From assembly GCA_016271365.2 (NCBI GenBank), contig CM028130.1, positions 467,699,501 to 467,763,500 of the forward strand: 64,000 nucleotides of DNA, given 5' to 3'. Position 1 is the stretch's first letter; the number at the start of each line of letters is the position of its first letter. Shown piece by piece: positions 1 to 10,715 of the stretch. The translations under genes and the position numbers were made by a program. The notes below the pieces were generated by a model. The model was not told where the DNA came from and searched no databases. It saw only the letters and a program-made list of their open reading frames with translations. Source of the stretch: Neoceratodus forsteri. Its lineage: Eukaryota > Chordata > Ceratodontiformes > Ceratodontidae.

Positions 1-2
1 TT

Positions 3-480
3 CTGCTGGGTGACTCCACGACCTGGGGCATCCAGTGGGAGGGGGTGGGGGAGGGAAAAAGCAGCCCAGTCAAGGCTAAATGTATCCCAGGCCTATCCGT
101 ACACAAGGCCAAATTCCAGCTATACTCGATAGCATTGGAATGCAGGGAATCCCCAGATGAAATATCTGGGAACAAATGACTTAGAGGGGAACAGTGAACT
201 AGAAATCTAGGCAAGATTCCGGGAACTGGCCAGGGTTTACCACTCTACAGAAGCGCAACCTCCTTCTTTGAGATTCTGCCAGTACTTAGGGCATCCAGGG
301 AGACCAAACATAAACTCAGAGGTGTGAACCAGTGGCTCAGGGACTGGCGCAGGGCAGAAGGGTATGGGCTGGTGAGGGACTGGGGGATACATGGGAGGAC
401 AAGGGGTTATATGCCAGGGATAGGCTACACCTCAAGTTGGAGGGCAGGGAGATCTTGAAACTAAATCTTGGTGGATTCAT
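3..480 (+). pseudogene. LINE ORF1 remnant, SGNH-esterase domain
   Basis: Bases 3-38 read LLGDSTTWGIQW, which fits block I (GDS) of an SGNH hydrolase. Bases 163-180 read YLGTND, which fits the GTND block. Near 430-465 the words LHLKLEGREILKLNL lie where the block V region should be. CR1 ORF1 proteins are known to carry such an esterase domain. The frame is interrupted by stops and shifts and the N-terminal part lies outside the window, so no product is expected. An unrelated fortuitous match is unlikely because ORF2 of the same element follows directly. Confidence 0.65.
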
Positions 481-696
481 AGTCGAAAGATGGAGTTTAA
501 ACTTGTAAAGGGGGGTGTTAAGTAAAAGAGTGGCTCCAGGAGGGCTGCTCGAGGGTCTAGGTCCAGGGCATGAAAAGAAGGCAGGTAATTGTGATCTAAA
601 TCCATCCAGAGCTGTGCAAGAAAGGGCATCTAGGGACTGCTCAGGGCCAAGATGACTGGAGAAGGGAGAGGGCTCAGGGTGGAGGACGGCCCTGAT

Positions 697-3171
697 CAAT
701 GCTGGGAGCATGGGCAAAAAAATGCCCAAGCTCCAGGCGATGCTGGTTGAGGGATCAGTGGATGTGGCAGCAATTACTGAGACATGGGCCACTCAGAAAA
801 ATGACTGGGACCTAAATTTGATGGGTTACAAAATATTCAGGAAGGACAGAGGAGAGGGAAGAGGGGTGTAGCGCTGATAGTCAAAAATGACATAGCGGTT
901 AGTGGAATGGAGGAGGCTGTGGGGGGGTGGAGGAGATCTGGGTAACCTACAAATGAGGGGAGGTAAAAGATTGAAAATAGGGGTGGTGTACAGAACCCCC
1001 AACGATGGAAGAGGCCCTGGAGGACAAACTAGTTGAGAACATCAAGGGCACTGTGACCGTGGAAAGAGGTATGGTGGTGATCATGGGTGACTTAATATGC
1101 TGGGGACAGACTGGGACACTATGGCATCCTCTGTGGCCAGGAACAGAGACTGATGGATGTGTTCCAATATGCCTTCCTGGTCCAGCAGATGGGGGGAACC
1201 TACTAGGGAGGAGTGGATACTGGATGTTGTCCTAGACAGTGACCAGATAAAGGGCCTGGAGGTGTGCAGCTCGCTGGCAGGTGGTGATCACACTACAGTC
1301 TGGTTTCTGCTGTAGCTGGTGGGGGGGGATAACCATTCTAATACAGTAGTAGTGGACTTCAGGGGAGTGGACTTCATGGGCATGGGCAGGATTCCACAGG
1401 GGAGCTTGGACAAGATTAGGCCGGACATGGATGCTGGCAGCTTGTGGGAGGCCATTAAGAAGGGGGGGCGCAGGAGACTAACAACTCCTGTACAAAGGTA
1501 AGGCATAAGCATGGTAGAGCCAACAAGCCGTTACAGGACCAGGAGGCAGGAGGCGGTGAGGATAAAAGGCTGCCTATGCATGTTTTAAGTGCTCTAGGGG
1601 ATAGGGAGAAGGGTATGAGTTGATGGCTAGAAGGGTCACCACAGTGGTGAGGGGAGCCAAGGTGAGGAGGGAGCAAAACCTGGCTAGGAATATCCAAAAG
1701 GGAAAAGGGATTCTATAGATACACAAGGGAGAGGAGGAAAGGGAGGGCACAGATCAGCATGATTAGGACTGAGGAGGGATGGACTCAGGAGGCAGGGGGA
1801 ATCAGGCAGAGGTGCTAAATGAGTACTTTGCCTTGATATTTGTGGAGGGAGGCGGGGAATCTCTCCAGCCCAATGGGAGGGAAGGGGAGCCAGCAGAGTC
1901 GAGAGGTCAGATGGAGTCGAGAGGACTGAAAGAAGTTGGGGTACAGGCTGGGCCAAGTCTAGAAGGGGATGGGTGGTTAAATAATGAGGGGGGCTGGGAG
2001 GGAGGGAGAAATCGCAGTGGAAAGGGTGAAGGAGGCCCTTAGGACACTAAAACTGATAAGGCACAGGCGCCAGATTGGCTGCATCCAAGGGTTATGAAGG
2101 AATTGGCCGATGAGCTAGCAGCACCACTGGCAGCACTCTAACACCTCTCTGCTGACAGGATGGGTGCTTCAAGACTGGAGGGTTGCTCATGTGGTGCCTA
2201 TCCACAAATGGGGCGGTCTAGAGAGCAGATGGGGAATTATAGGCCTGTCAGCCTAACGTCTGTGGTGGGCAAAGTAATGGAGGGCATTATCAAGGATAGG
2301 CTCAAGAGGCAGCTGGAAAGGTTGGGGCAACTGGATGACAAACATTATGGTTTCATCCCGGGAAATGTGTTAGACCAACCCCATAGATTTTATGACTGGG
2401 ACCCTGGACCGGCATAGACTGGAGGACGTCCCATACCTGGATTTCAGTAAGGCATTTGATTCGGTACCCCAAAATGGGCTGCTAATAAAGTTGGGGGTGG
2501 GAGGACAGTTGCTCAGATTGGGGGGGGCTGGGGGTGAGAAGACAGTTGCTCAGATGGGTAGAAAATTGGCTAACAGGGCAAATACAGAGGGTAGTCTCCT
2601 CCCCCACGAAGGTCACCAGTGGGGTCCCCTAAGGTTTGGTACTGGAGCCACTCCTGTTCAGTGCCTATGTCTTGGATATGGGGAGGGCTGTTAAGAGTAG
2701 GATGAGTCTCTTTGCGGATTACTTAAAACTGGGAGCATTGGCGGACGGGGACAAAGCGAGAGAGACAGTCCAGAGGGACCTGGATACCCTGGAGGGTGGT
2801 CAAGGATGTGGGACTGAGGTTTAATACAGGAAATGTTGAGTGCTGCATCCGAGGTCAGAAACCTGCCATGTATAAGCACTGGGGTCATACTGTAAGTCAC
2901 AACGAATGAGAGGGATCTAGCGGTGGTGGTAGAAGTCAAAATGAATAACACTAAAAACTGCAGAAGAATTGCAGCCAAAGCAAACTGGATACTGCATAGC
3001 CAGGGGGATTACGTGATCCTCCCTCTGTATAATGCCTTGGTCAGACCACATCTCAAGTACTGCATACAGTTCTGGAGACCTCACCTCAAGAAGGACGTAA
3101 CACTGCTGGAGAGCGTCCAGAGGAGGGCAACCAGGATGCTTCAGAGCATAGGAGGAAGGCCCTATGAGGAA
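697..3171 (+). pseudogene. LINE ORF2 remnant: AP endonuclease and reverse transcriptase
   Basis: Endonuclease motifs seen are DVAAITETW (761-787), VIMGDL (about 1078-1095, where GDFN is usual), LDVVL (about 1216-1230) and GDHTTVWF (about 1282-1305, keeping the catalytic D-H pair). RT motifs are NYRPVSLTSVVGKVMEGI (about 2232), HYGF (about 2344), motif A YLDFSKAFDSVP (2434-2469), motif B VTSGVP followed by a stop (about 2606-2626), and motif C read as LFADY instead of FADD (2708-2722). The C-terminal region VRPHLKYCIQFWRPHLKK is near 3040-3090. The altered FADD, the in-frame stops and the shifts mean it is inactive. Confidence 0.85.
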
Positions 3172-5886
3172 AGAAACATAGAATTTGATGGCAGATAAGG
3201 ACCGCTTGGCCCACCCAGTCTGCCCATTTCCCTACCTACTGGATAAGCTGCAGATCCTAGTTAACCAGCAGCCTACTTCTTCCTACTCCCACCCCCTAGA
3301 ATTGCCTTATGACTGTCCCATGCATGCTTGAATTCCACCACTGTTTTTGACTCCACAACCTCCTCCGGAAGGCCGTTCCATGCATCCACAACCCTCTGTG
3401 AAAAATACTTCCTTAAATTACCTCTGAGCGCCCATCTTCAAATTGTGCCTCTTGTTCTTGCACACCTCTTTTTTGAAAGATGCTACCTCTTGGACTTTGT
3501 TGATTCCCTTGAGATACTTGAAAGTTTCTATCATGCCCCCTCTCCCTCCTTTCCTCAAGGCTATACATATTAAGCTCCTTAAGTCTCTCTTCATATGTCT
3601 TCTGGTGCAGACCCTGCACCATTTTAGTTGCCCTCCTCTGGACAGCTTCCATCCTGTCTATGTCTTTGTGGAGATTTGGTTTCCAGAACTGCACATAGTA
3701 CTCCAGATGGGGTCTCACCAGCTGTCTGTACAGAGGGACAATAACTTCCTGTTTCCTACTGGTGATGCCTCTCCCTATGCATCCCAGTATCCCCCCAGCG
3801 CTCTTTGCTGCCCTTTCACATTGCTTGCCCACCTTTAGGTCATCTGTTATGACTACCCCCAGGTCCCTTTCCATTTTTGCTATTGTTAGTATCTCACCCC
3901 CCATTGTGTACTCTTTCCCTGGGTTTTTGTTTCCCAGGTGCATTACCTTGCACTTCTTAGCATTGAATCTAAGCTGCCATACATTTGACCATTCCTCCAA
4001 CTTTGCCAAGTCCTCTCTCATCCTTTCCACTCTACCTTGTGCATCAACTCTGTTGCAGATCTTTGTGTCATCTGCAAAGAGACATATTTTTCTTCCAGTC
4101 CTCTGCAATGTCGCTTATAAAGACATTGAAGAGGACCGTCCAATACTGAACCCTCATGTGCACCCCACTAGTAACCCCGCCTCTTCAGAGGACCCATTTA
4201 CTATTACTTCTGTGTCCTATTCTCCAGCCAATTCCCAGGCTGTCATCTTGGGACCCACCCCAGCTGGCTAACTTGTATATTAATCTTTGTGTGGGACTAT
4301 GTCAAATGCCTTGCTAAAGTCTAGTTAGGCCACGCCCACAGCCCCTCCCTGATCTACTACTTTGGTCACCCAGTCAAAAGAAATCTATCAGATTCATCTG
4401 GCATGACCTTCCTCTGTGAATCCATGCTGCCTTGAGTCCCAGTGCCTCTCTGGCCTCCAGATACAATACAATCTTTCCTTCAGAAGTGATTCCATCATTT
4501 TCCTATCACTGAGGTTAAACTAACAGGTCAGTAGTTTCCTTTCTGCCTTTGCTCCCACTTTTGTGAAGGAGATCACATCTGCCCTCCCCAGTCCTCGAGT
4601 ACCACCCCATCCTCCCATGATTTGTTAAAGAGGGTAGTCAGTGGTGTCACTAGTTCTACCCTTAGTTCTTTTAGAATTCTGGGATGAATCCCATCAGGCC
4701 CCATTGCTTTGTCCACCTTCAGGTTTAAGCATTCTTTCATAATCCTTTCTTCTGTAAATGGGCTAGTATCAACTTTTGTATCCAGAGTGTTTCTACTGTT
4801 TGTTTTAGGTACCTCCCCCTCTTCATTTGTAAATACTGAGCAAAAAAATTTGTTTAGAATCTCTGCCTTTCACAGTCACCTCTGCCCACCCCTCCTCCCT
4901 TTATTAAGCCTCACTATCCCTCCCTTGGTCTTCCTTCGCTCCTGATGTACCTATAAAAGGTTTTATTCCCTTTTAACTGAGTTGGCTATATTTTCTCGGT
5001 TTGGGCCTTTGCTGTTCTGACTGCCTTCCCAGCTTCCTTTGCTTTAACTGACACAGTTCTCTGTCCTGCTCTTCTGTGATTCCTTGTACTTCCTGAATGC
5101 TTTCTTTTCTTGAACCTTCACTGCCACTTCCTTTGAGAACCATAGTGGTTTCTTATATCGCTTTGTTTTGTTTATTTGCTTCACACAAAGGCTTGTTACC
5201 TCTGTGATGGCAGTTTTTATTATTCCCATTGTTTTTCCACCCTCCTTCCTGCCCATTTGCTAGTGCATTCCTTAGGCACTCACCTATTTTGGCAAAGTCA
5301 GCCTCCTAAAGTCCAGTACTTTTGCCTTTGTATGGCTTGACTCATTGCTGTGTTTATTGTGAAATATACTGTTGCGATGGTCGCTAGTTCCCAGATGGCT
5401 ACCCACTTCTACATCTGTGATCCCTCTCCATCTCCATTTGAGAGAACCAGGTCTAAGATTGTTCCCTCTCGAGTGGGCTCCAATACTAGTTGTCTAAGAC
5501 ATGCCCCCTGTAGAGCATCTAGAATAACCCCACTCTTCGAAGTGGCTGCATTCAGATCACCCAGCAGCAATATCTCCCCTTTTTCTGCCATTCTAAGTAT
5601 ACTTTCTATCATTTCCTTGTCCATTTCCTCCCCCTGAGAAAGGGGTCTGTATACAACCCCTGTGCGGATTGTGGTGCCATTGCATGTCTCCAAATTTACC
5701 CATAGTGCTTCTTCTCCTCCCTGTTTACCCTTTTGTTCTGTTGCTTTGATTCCTTCCCTTATGTAAAGAGATAGTCCTCCTCCTCTTTTACCCTTCCTGT
5801 CCCTCCTGTAGATAGTGTATCCTGGTATGTTTACATCCCAGTCATGGTTTTGTGTGTACCATGTTTCTGTGACTGCCACGACTGCC
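3172..5886 (-). mobile_element. Nested minus-strand LINE (CR1/L2 type), 5'-truncated
   Basis: This LINE reads right to left and sits inside the plus-strand LINE. Its 3' end, including a terminal word read as tatgtttct, is at about 3172-3185. It begins in the endonuclease domain at about 5886, so its 5' end is truncated there. The flanks join to give a continuous reading of the host LINE (GRPYEE at the left, RLEELGPYSLEERRDRGD at the right), which fixes both boundaries within a few bases. The last 120 bases of its 3' end recur almost unchanged at 55,498-55,625. This insertion is younger than its host. Confidence 0.88.
3200..5885 (-). pseudogene. ORF2 of the nested LINE: endonuclease and reverse transcriptase, frameshifted
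   Basis: Read on the minus strand, the endonuclease begins with AVVAVTETW (about 5885-5859). It includes GGGLSLYIREG, the LLLGDLNAA block and ILDLVLSN, and is open down to about 5409. A second piece (5256-5044) holds KRYKKPLWFSKEV. RT motif A reads LDFSKAFDIVPH at about 4332-4297. Motif B is damaged at 4175-4134. Motif C is intact as ICLFADDTKICNRVD at about 4090-4046. The C-terminal part is one open frame to 3413, with VRPHLEYYVQFWKPNLHKD and YEERLKELNMYSLEERRER. Stops and shifts between 5044 and 4110 break the frame. The RT C-terminal half is much better preserved than that of its host LINE. Confidence 0.88.
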
Positions 5887-6290
5887 AGGCTGGAAGAGCT
5901 TGGGCCGTACTCGCTGGAGGAGAGGAGAGACAGGGGGGACATGATAGGGGTCTTCAACTATGTAAAAGGAATAAACGAGGCAGTGCCAAAGACATGTTAA
6001 GACTAAAGAAGGTGGGAAACAACCAGGTGACATGAATGGAAGCTAGAGGAGGGAAATTACAGGGAGAGGATGCAGGAGACCTTACTTCATTGAGAGGGTG
6101 GTGGAGCCCTGCAATGCACTGTCCAGGAGTCTGGTGGAGGAGGGCACAGTGGAGGGCTTCAAGAGGGAGTGGGACAGGTTCAAGGGTAAACTGAGGAAGA
6201 GGATGACTCTCTCTGGGGCTGGTTGGGAAAGAAAGAACCCATTAGGAGGCTGGCTACCGAGCAGACACAACACACCATCCGGCCTATTCC
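5887..6290 (+). mobile_element. CR1-like LINE, 3' portion displaced by the nested insertion
   Basis: The first codons read RLEELGPYSLEERRDRGD, then MIGVFNYVKGINEA. This is the usual end of CR1/L2-type ORF2 and continues the plus-strand element cut at 3171. Downstream the words YFIERVVEPCNALSRS and GFKREWDRFKGKL are recognisable across frames to about 6195. A short untranslated tail follows before the next LINE fragment. The boundary near 6290 is approximate. Confidence 0.8.
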
Positions 6291-7171
6291 GCTGGCTTTT
6301 AGTATGTTAGATATAGTGGAGAAACCGCAGGGGAAAGTGTGCCTATTTATAGACGATATGAAGATCTGCAATAGGGTAGACACCCTGGTAGGGGAGGTGG
6401 AGGCAGTGAGGGAGGGCCTAAAGATTCAGGAGAGGTGGTCAGAAACTTGGCAGCTGATATTTAATGCCAAAAGTGCACAGTAATGCACATGGGTGTAATA
6501 ACCTACAAACCATTTACACACCGGGGGTGAGGAAACTCAGCTGGGACATAGATCTGAGATTATAATTTCAGATGCTTATAAAGGCGGAGAACCAGTGCAG
6601 CAGAGTGGTAAGCAAAGTGAATAGAATGCTGGTGCAATACGGAGGGGTATAAAACAGAAAGAGGGAGGTGCTGATGCGCCTTTATAAATCCCAGGTGAGG
6701 CCTCACCTGGAGTAGGAAGTTTAGTTCTGAGGCCTCACCTCACAAGGATATAAGACAGGATTGAAAGGGTTCAGACAAGGGGCAACCACGATGATGCACG
6801 CATAGGCAGCCCTAAGAGGAGAGGTGGAGGGAATCTGATCTGTACCTGCTGGAGACTAGTAAGGAGAGTGGAAGCTTATTTGCAAGGAAAATAAGTGCTA
6901 GAACTAGGGATCATAAACCTAAGATTAGAAGAAGGAAGGTTTAGGGGCAACATGAGGGGCATTACATCACTGAGAAGGTGGTAGAGTCCAGAACTGACTA
7001 CGGAAGAGGTGGTGTGCAAAATGGTGAAAGGATTCAGGCATAGGGACAGACAACTGTGAACTGACCAGGGCAGAGTGGGGTGTCTCTTGACAAAGATGAT
7101 GATTGGGGTGGGGTAAGGCAGATCGGGCCAAAATGGTCCTTTTCTGTCACCAGATTTCTGTGATTCTAAGG
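6291..7171 (+). mobile_element. Third LINE fragment, 5'-truncated, RT motif C to 3' end
   Basis: It starts just before KVCLFIDDMKICNRVD (about 6334-6380), a damaged FADD motif of the same LINE type. It continues with WSETWQLIFNAK (about 6436-6470), then degenerate C-terminal RT sequence with many stops. It ends at about 7171 with a terminal word read as ttctgtgattctaag, like the short terminal repeats of CR1 elements. No open frame exceeds 90 codons on this strand. It is more diverged than the nested LINE, so it is probably an older insertion. Confidence 0.75.
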
Positions 7172-7980
7172 CGTTATAATTAGGACTTATCTGTTCCATC
7201 AGAGTAGGGGAGTCCAGAGTTGGGGTGTCCTTGGTTTGGGGTATTCTGGTAGGACCTGAAATGGAAGAACAGAGAAGGTTGAAGGTACACAAAGGGTCGG
7301 AGGTGCTAGAGGAGAGATTAGAGTGTTAGAATTAAACAAAGATACTTATCTGATTAGTATGTTTGGCCAGACCAGTAAAAATAAAGGGAAAAATAGATCA
7401 GTATGGGGAAGAGTAGAGCAAGAGTAGAGAGATACAAAATGGTATACAGCACACAGGAGTAAAGGAAGAGAAGTTTCAGAGGAAAAGGCAAAGTACGTCA
7501 AAGTAAGAAAACTAGAGATGGAATAAAAAATGCAGACAGCTAAGAACAGGGAATAAAGTGGCATTTGGGACTCAGCAACCCCCCCCCTCCCAGCGCCCCT
7601 AGGTGACCTGCAGGTAGCCAATAAATTTAAGAAGTAGTCCAGATGGGCAGGTGGGAATGCATTTGGGCTAGTGGCCCCTATATTATTTAAAAAAGTGGAC
7701 ACTGGTGGTTCAGAAGTCTTGAGTTGTCCCAGGAGGCCAGTGGTTTGAAAGGTACAGCCTGGTGATATAATGGTTCACCCCCCATGGACAGTGGCAATTT
7801 TTTTTTTTTTATATTATCTTCCTGGAACCTAATGTCGGGGATGCCTTGGTCCCAGACTGTATGTAGCAGGCAGGAGGCTGTTCAGAAAACTGCTGGCCAG
7901 AAATGCTGCGGCTGTTATGAAGCAGTCAGTTTAGTGCTACTGAACTACAGTGACAGTAATGGCAGGCACGTTCAACTGCC
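7172..7980. other. Unassigned intergenic stretch
   Basis: I recognise no gene or mobile-element motif here. It contains a C-rich run near 7580-7588 and a T run at about 7799-7810. Open frames up to 118 codons on the minus strand are low-complexity and show no family motif. It could be the untranslated part of an older repeat. Confidence 0.5.
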
Positions 7981-8465
7981 AGCCCAGAGGAGGGCAATTA
8001 CAATAGCGAAGGGTCTGCACCAGAAGCCATATAAAGAGAGACGAGTTGAATATGTATGCCCTTGAGGAAAAGGGCCAGGGGACAGGACAGAAAAGCCTCA
8101 AGCACGCCAAGGGAGTCAAACAAAGTCCAAGAGAGTAGCATCTTTTCAGAAAAAGTGATGTACAAGAACAAGCCAAATTTGAAGATAGAGGAGACGGCTC
8201 AGGGCAACAAGAGGAAGTACTTTACAGAGAGGGTGGTGAACACATGGAATGGCCTTCCTCAAGGAGGTTGTGGGGTCAAAACAGTGGGGACTTCAAGAAT
8301 ACATGGGACAGACATGGAACCAATTCTAGTGGTGAGTAGGAGGAAGTCAGCTGTTGGAGGAACCAAGATCTGCAGCTTATCCACTATGGGTAAGGAAATG
8401 GGCTGAATGTGAGGGCCAAGCAGTCCTTATCTGCCATCAAGGTCTATGTGCCTATGATTCAGCCC
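7981..8465 (+). mobile_element. LINE 3'-end fragment
   Basis: Codons read QRRAITIAKGLHQKPYKERR near 7985-8045, the conserved VQRRATKMVQGLHQKTYEER region of the LINE ORF2 seen at 3413-4108. Further downstream the words VLYREGGEHMEWPS (about 8216-8255) and a terminal ...cagtccttatctgccatcaa... stretch (about 8430-8447) match the 3' end of that family. Several frameshifts are needed, so it is a relic. It is 5'-truncated at about 7981. Confidence 0.75.
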
Positions 8466-9032
8466 ACAGAGCTCAGGCTGCAACCTGCTCCATGTGTGGG
8501 AATGAAGATGGGATACTTTTGGGAGGGGAGAGACTAGAGTAAACATGCCTCCTCTACCCATCAGTCACAAAATGGCGAGTGAAGAGCCCCATGGGGCAGG
8601 TTAAGAGGGTCTGGAGGGTGGGCAGCCAGCAGTAGGTGGCAGGAACCTTTAGCTAAGCCGCATGGTGGCAGACTGTAGGTGCCCCGAGGGCCTGGTAGAA
8701 AGGGACTGGGAGAGCAAATGCACAAGATAGGGACCAGAAAGGAAAATCTACAGTGCAGCTGAAGGGCGATGCCTGAACTTGACTTAAAAGTAGCTGTGCA
8801 TAGGAAGCAAACAGGGGAAATAGATGGGCTCCCTGATGGGACCATGAAAGCAGCAATCACTGCATACAATAGTCGCACAGCAGCTAATGTCAAAGTACCA
8901 GGGGCTAACAAAAGGATTTGGGGGAGGAAAAGAACAGCATAAGCTCCAGGACAGCTCACAATTAAAAACATAGAGCACTAAAGAGAAAGAGCCCTGATGG
9001 GTTATAACTATTAAGTAAATTTATGAAATAGA
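8466..9032. other. Unassigned stretch before the LTR element
   Basis: There is no recognisable gene, motif or tandem repeat. Minus-strand open frames of up to 136 codons have no detectable domain and overlap each other in different frames, as expected by chance. The Ty3/gypsy element inserted at its right end. Confidence 0.5.
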
Positions 9033-9036
9033 AGTG
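9033..9036. repeat. Target-site duplication AGTG, left copy
   Basis: The four bases AGTG lie directly before the 5' LTR and recur directly after the 3' LTR at 18,765-18,768. A 4-5 bp duplication is usual for Ty3/gypsy integration. Its preservation shows both ends come from the same insertion. Confidence 0.8.
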
Positions 9037-10644
9037 TGTAACCCCCCTGCAAATGGGGGTTCCCAAAAGACTTCCAGGAGCTTGCTTGAATGCTCCAAGC
9101 CTGAATGGTGTTTGGCATTTAAGCCATTTATCAGTGAGTGTTTTTAGAGCCTCTGGTACTGTCTCTTTAAGAGCTGTCTGCTTGCAGACATAATTAGTTT
9201 GTATGGGGGACTGTGTGCTTCTCTGAGTACCACTTGAGCTGCTGCTAATTCACTTCATTTTTGCAGTCACTAGGAGTGCAAAGGGAACCTATCTGAAAGA
9301 TGTAACTGTTTGCCAGAAATTATTTAGAGTAATAATGAAATTACAGTTTGTCTAACCTGCTTTTGCAGTCAGAACTGTGTCTGCTAGTTCCCCATTCTAG
9401 TTTTGAACTGCTGAACTGGACCAATCAGTGTGGGGTAAGCTAGCTCTAAAATGGTGCCTTGGACGAATCAGAACTTGACTCATAATCAGCCAGCCAGCCA
9501 GAGGATTGTATGGGCAGTGACCTGGGAGATGTAGTTTAGACTTCAGTGCCTTTTTGGACCAACAGCAGCAGTCTATTGTGAGTGACAGCCAATCCAGTCA
9601 AGAACTGGGAGGAACTCAAAGGAAGTGCCCAGTTTTGTCGGGTTGAGCTTCAGTTGAGCTTTGGCAGTGAAGAAGGAAGGAGCCTGTGCTTTTTCAGTGT
9701 GCAGTTTTAGTCAAAAAACGTGTGTAAGGCCCAGAGTTCAGTCTGCAGCTTGTGTAACAGCTTGTTAGACTGGAACCGCCCCTGTGAAAAGAATCAAAGG
9801 ATCTCTGAAGAGTAGAAACCAGGCTCACCCCTGAAAGACTGGAAGAATTGCTGAAAATTGCACTCGGTCTGTCAGGAACTGAATCTGCTGTGTGTCTCTC
9901 CGGTATTGTGCAGTAATTGGGCGATCGACACAGATGCAGCCTGCCTGGTATAGTACTTTCTTTTATATGGATGTATGAAGAGGTTTGTGTACCTCAAGTG
10001 AGCCCCTGCTGACATTGAAGGACCCTATCTTATTTGGAGGTCGTGAGTACTCAATTCAGGGTTGCTCCTCGTTGAATTGCCACATTAAATCCAAATGGAA
10101 TTCACTGTACTGCTGACTGTTTAATTCTCCTTTCTCTGTGTGAAAAGGGCCCTCACCAGCTGCCACGGTTTGGACTAGCCACTAGGGCTTGGGTACCCAG
10201 GACAGTAACTGATAGGGATAGCCTGTGCACAGAGCCATGAGGTAGATTATTAGAGTGATAAGCTAACCAACCTGATTTCCCCTGTCCTTGTTATATCCCC
10301 CAAACAAATCAGAGCTGCTTGTTTCAGCAAAGTTACATGCCTGGAGGTATGTCTATGTTAAAGCACTGTACTGTGATTGCTGCACTGCATCTCATTCCAC
10401 AGGAGGTCCAAGTGCCGGAACCAGACCTGGGGGTAAGTGTATACTGTGAAGGTAATTCTGATATATTGTGTGGGCCACTAGTGGGAAGAAAGGGGATGCA
10501 GTGTCCCAGAGGCTGTGACCAAGTTAGTTAACTAATAAACTCCTGACCTCTGGGTGGAGGCACCGCCATTGATCCAGGCCCCAACCTGTTAGTGGCAAAT
10601 CAGGCAGGGTAGTAGCCCTGGGACAGCGCCCATCTAGGGTTACA
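9037..10644 (+). repeat. 5' LTR of the Ty3/gypsy element
   Basis: It is a direct repeat of 17,162-18,764, starting TGTAACCCC and ending GGGTTACA, so the ends form a short inverted repeat with TG...CA. It is 1608 bases long. A TATA-like word (ttttatatgg) lies near 9961. An AATAAA lies at 10,534-10,539 and is absent from the 3' copy. Compared with the 3' LTR, many differences are single-base insertions or deletions in short runs, for instance six C's against four near the start. Confidence 0.95.
10534..10539 (+). promoter_or_regulatory. Candidate polyadenylation signal in the 5' LTR
   Basis: AATAAA occurs about 105 bases before the LTR end. In the 3' LTR the corresponding bases read attgca, so the copy that would have been used there is lost. 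Confidence 0.3.
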
Positions 10645-10647
10645 TCT

Positions 10648-10665
10648 TGGAGGCTCACCGCTGGG
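10648..10665 (+). other. Likely primer-binding site
   Basis: It begins TGGAGGCTCACC three bases after the 5' LTR. Retrotransposon primer-binding sites typically start TGG within a few bases of the LTR, pairing with the CCA end of a tRNA. I cannot name the tRNA from the sequence alone. Confidence 0.6.
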
Positions 10666-10715
10666 ATTGTGTGTCCTCTAGTGGCCAAGTATTTACGAAC
10701 CACTGTTAAGAAAAA

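Larger units (their letters stand above)
1..3171 (+). mobile_element. CR1-like LINE, 5' portion (split by a nested LINE)
   Basis: This is the plus-strand part of a non-LTR retrotransposon of the CR1/L2 group. The window opens inside ORF1, whose SGNH-esterase motifs are readable (GDS near base 9, GTND at 169-180). ORF2 follows with endonuclease and reverse transcriptase motifs. Reading frames are broken by many stops and frameshifts, so it is dead. It stops abruptly at about 3171 after the codons for VQRRATRMLQSIGGRPYEE. The expected continuation (RLEELGPYSLEERRDRGD) resumes at 5887, after a minus-strand LINE. Family assignment rests on motif order and on the known combination of ORF1 esterase with EN-RT in CR1 elements. 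Confidence 0.85.

Noticed and set aside
337..792. 151-codon minus-strand frame
   Set aside because: It is low-complexity (proline and serine rich), antisense to LINE ORF1/ORF2 and has no domain.
3328..4271. Plus-strand frames of 81-169 codons
   Set aside because: They are antisense to the minus-strand LINE ORF2, which has recognisable RT motifs. The plus frames have none.
8561..8978. Minus-strand frames with leucine-rich, membrane-like peptides
   Set aside because: Three overlapping frames in different phases share the same pyrimidine-rich DNA. No family or gene structure supports them.
10648..10665. Naming the primer tRNA
   Set aside because: The 18 bases begin TGG as expected but I could not match them confidently to one tRNA 3' end.
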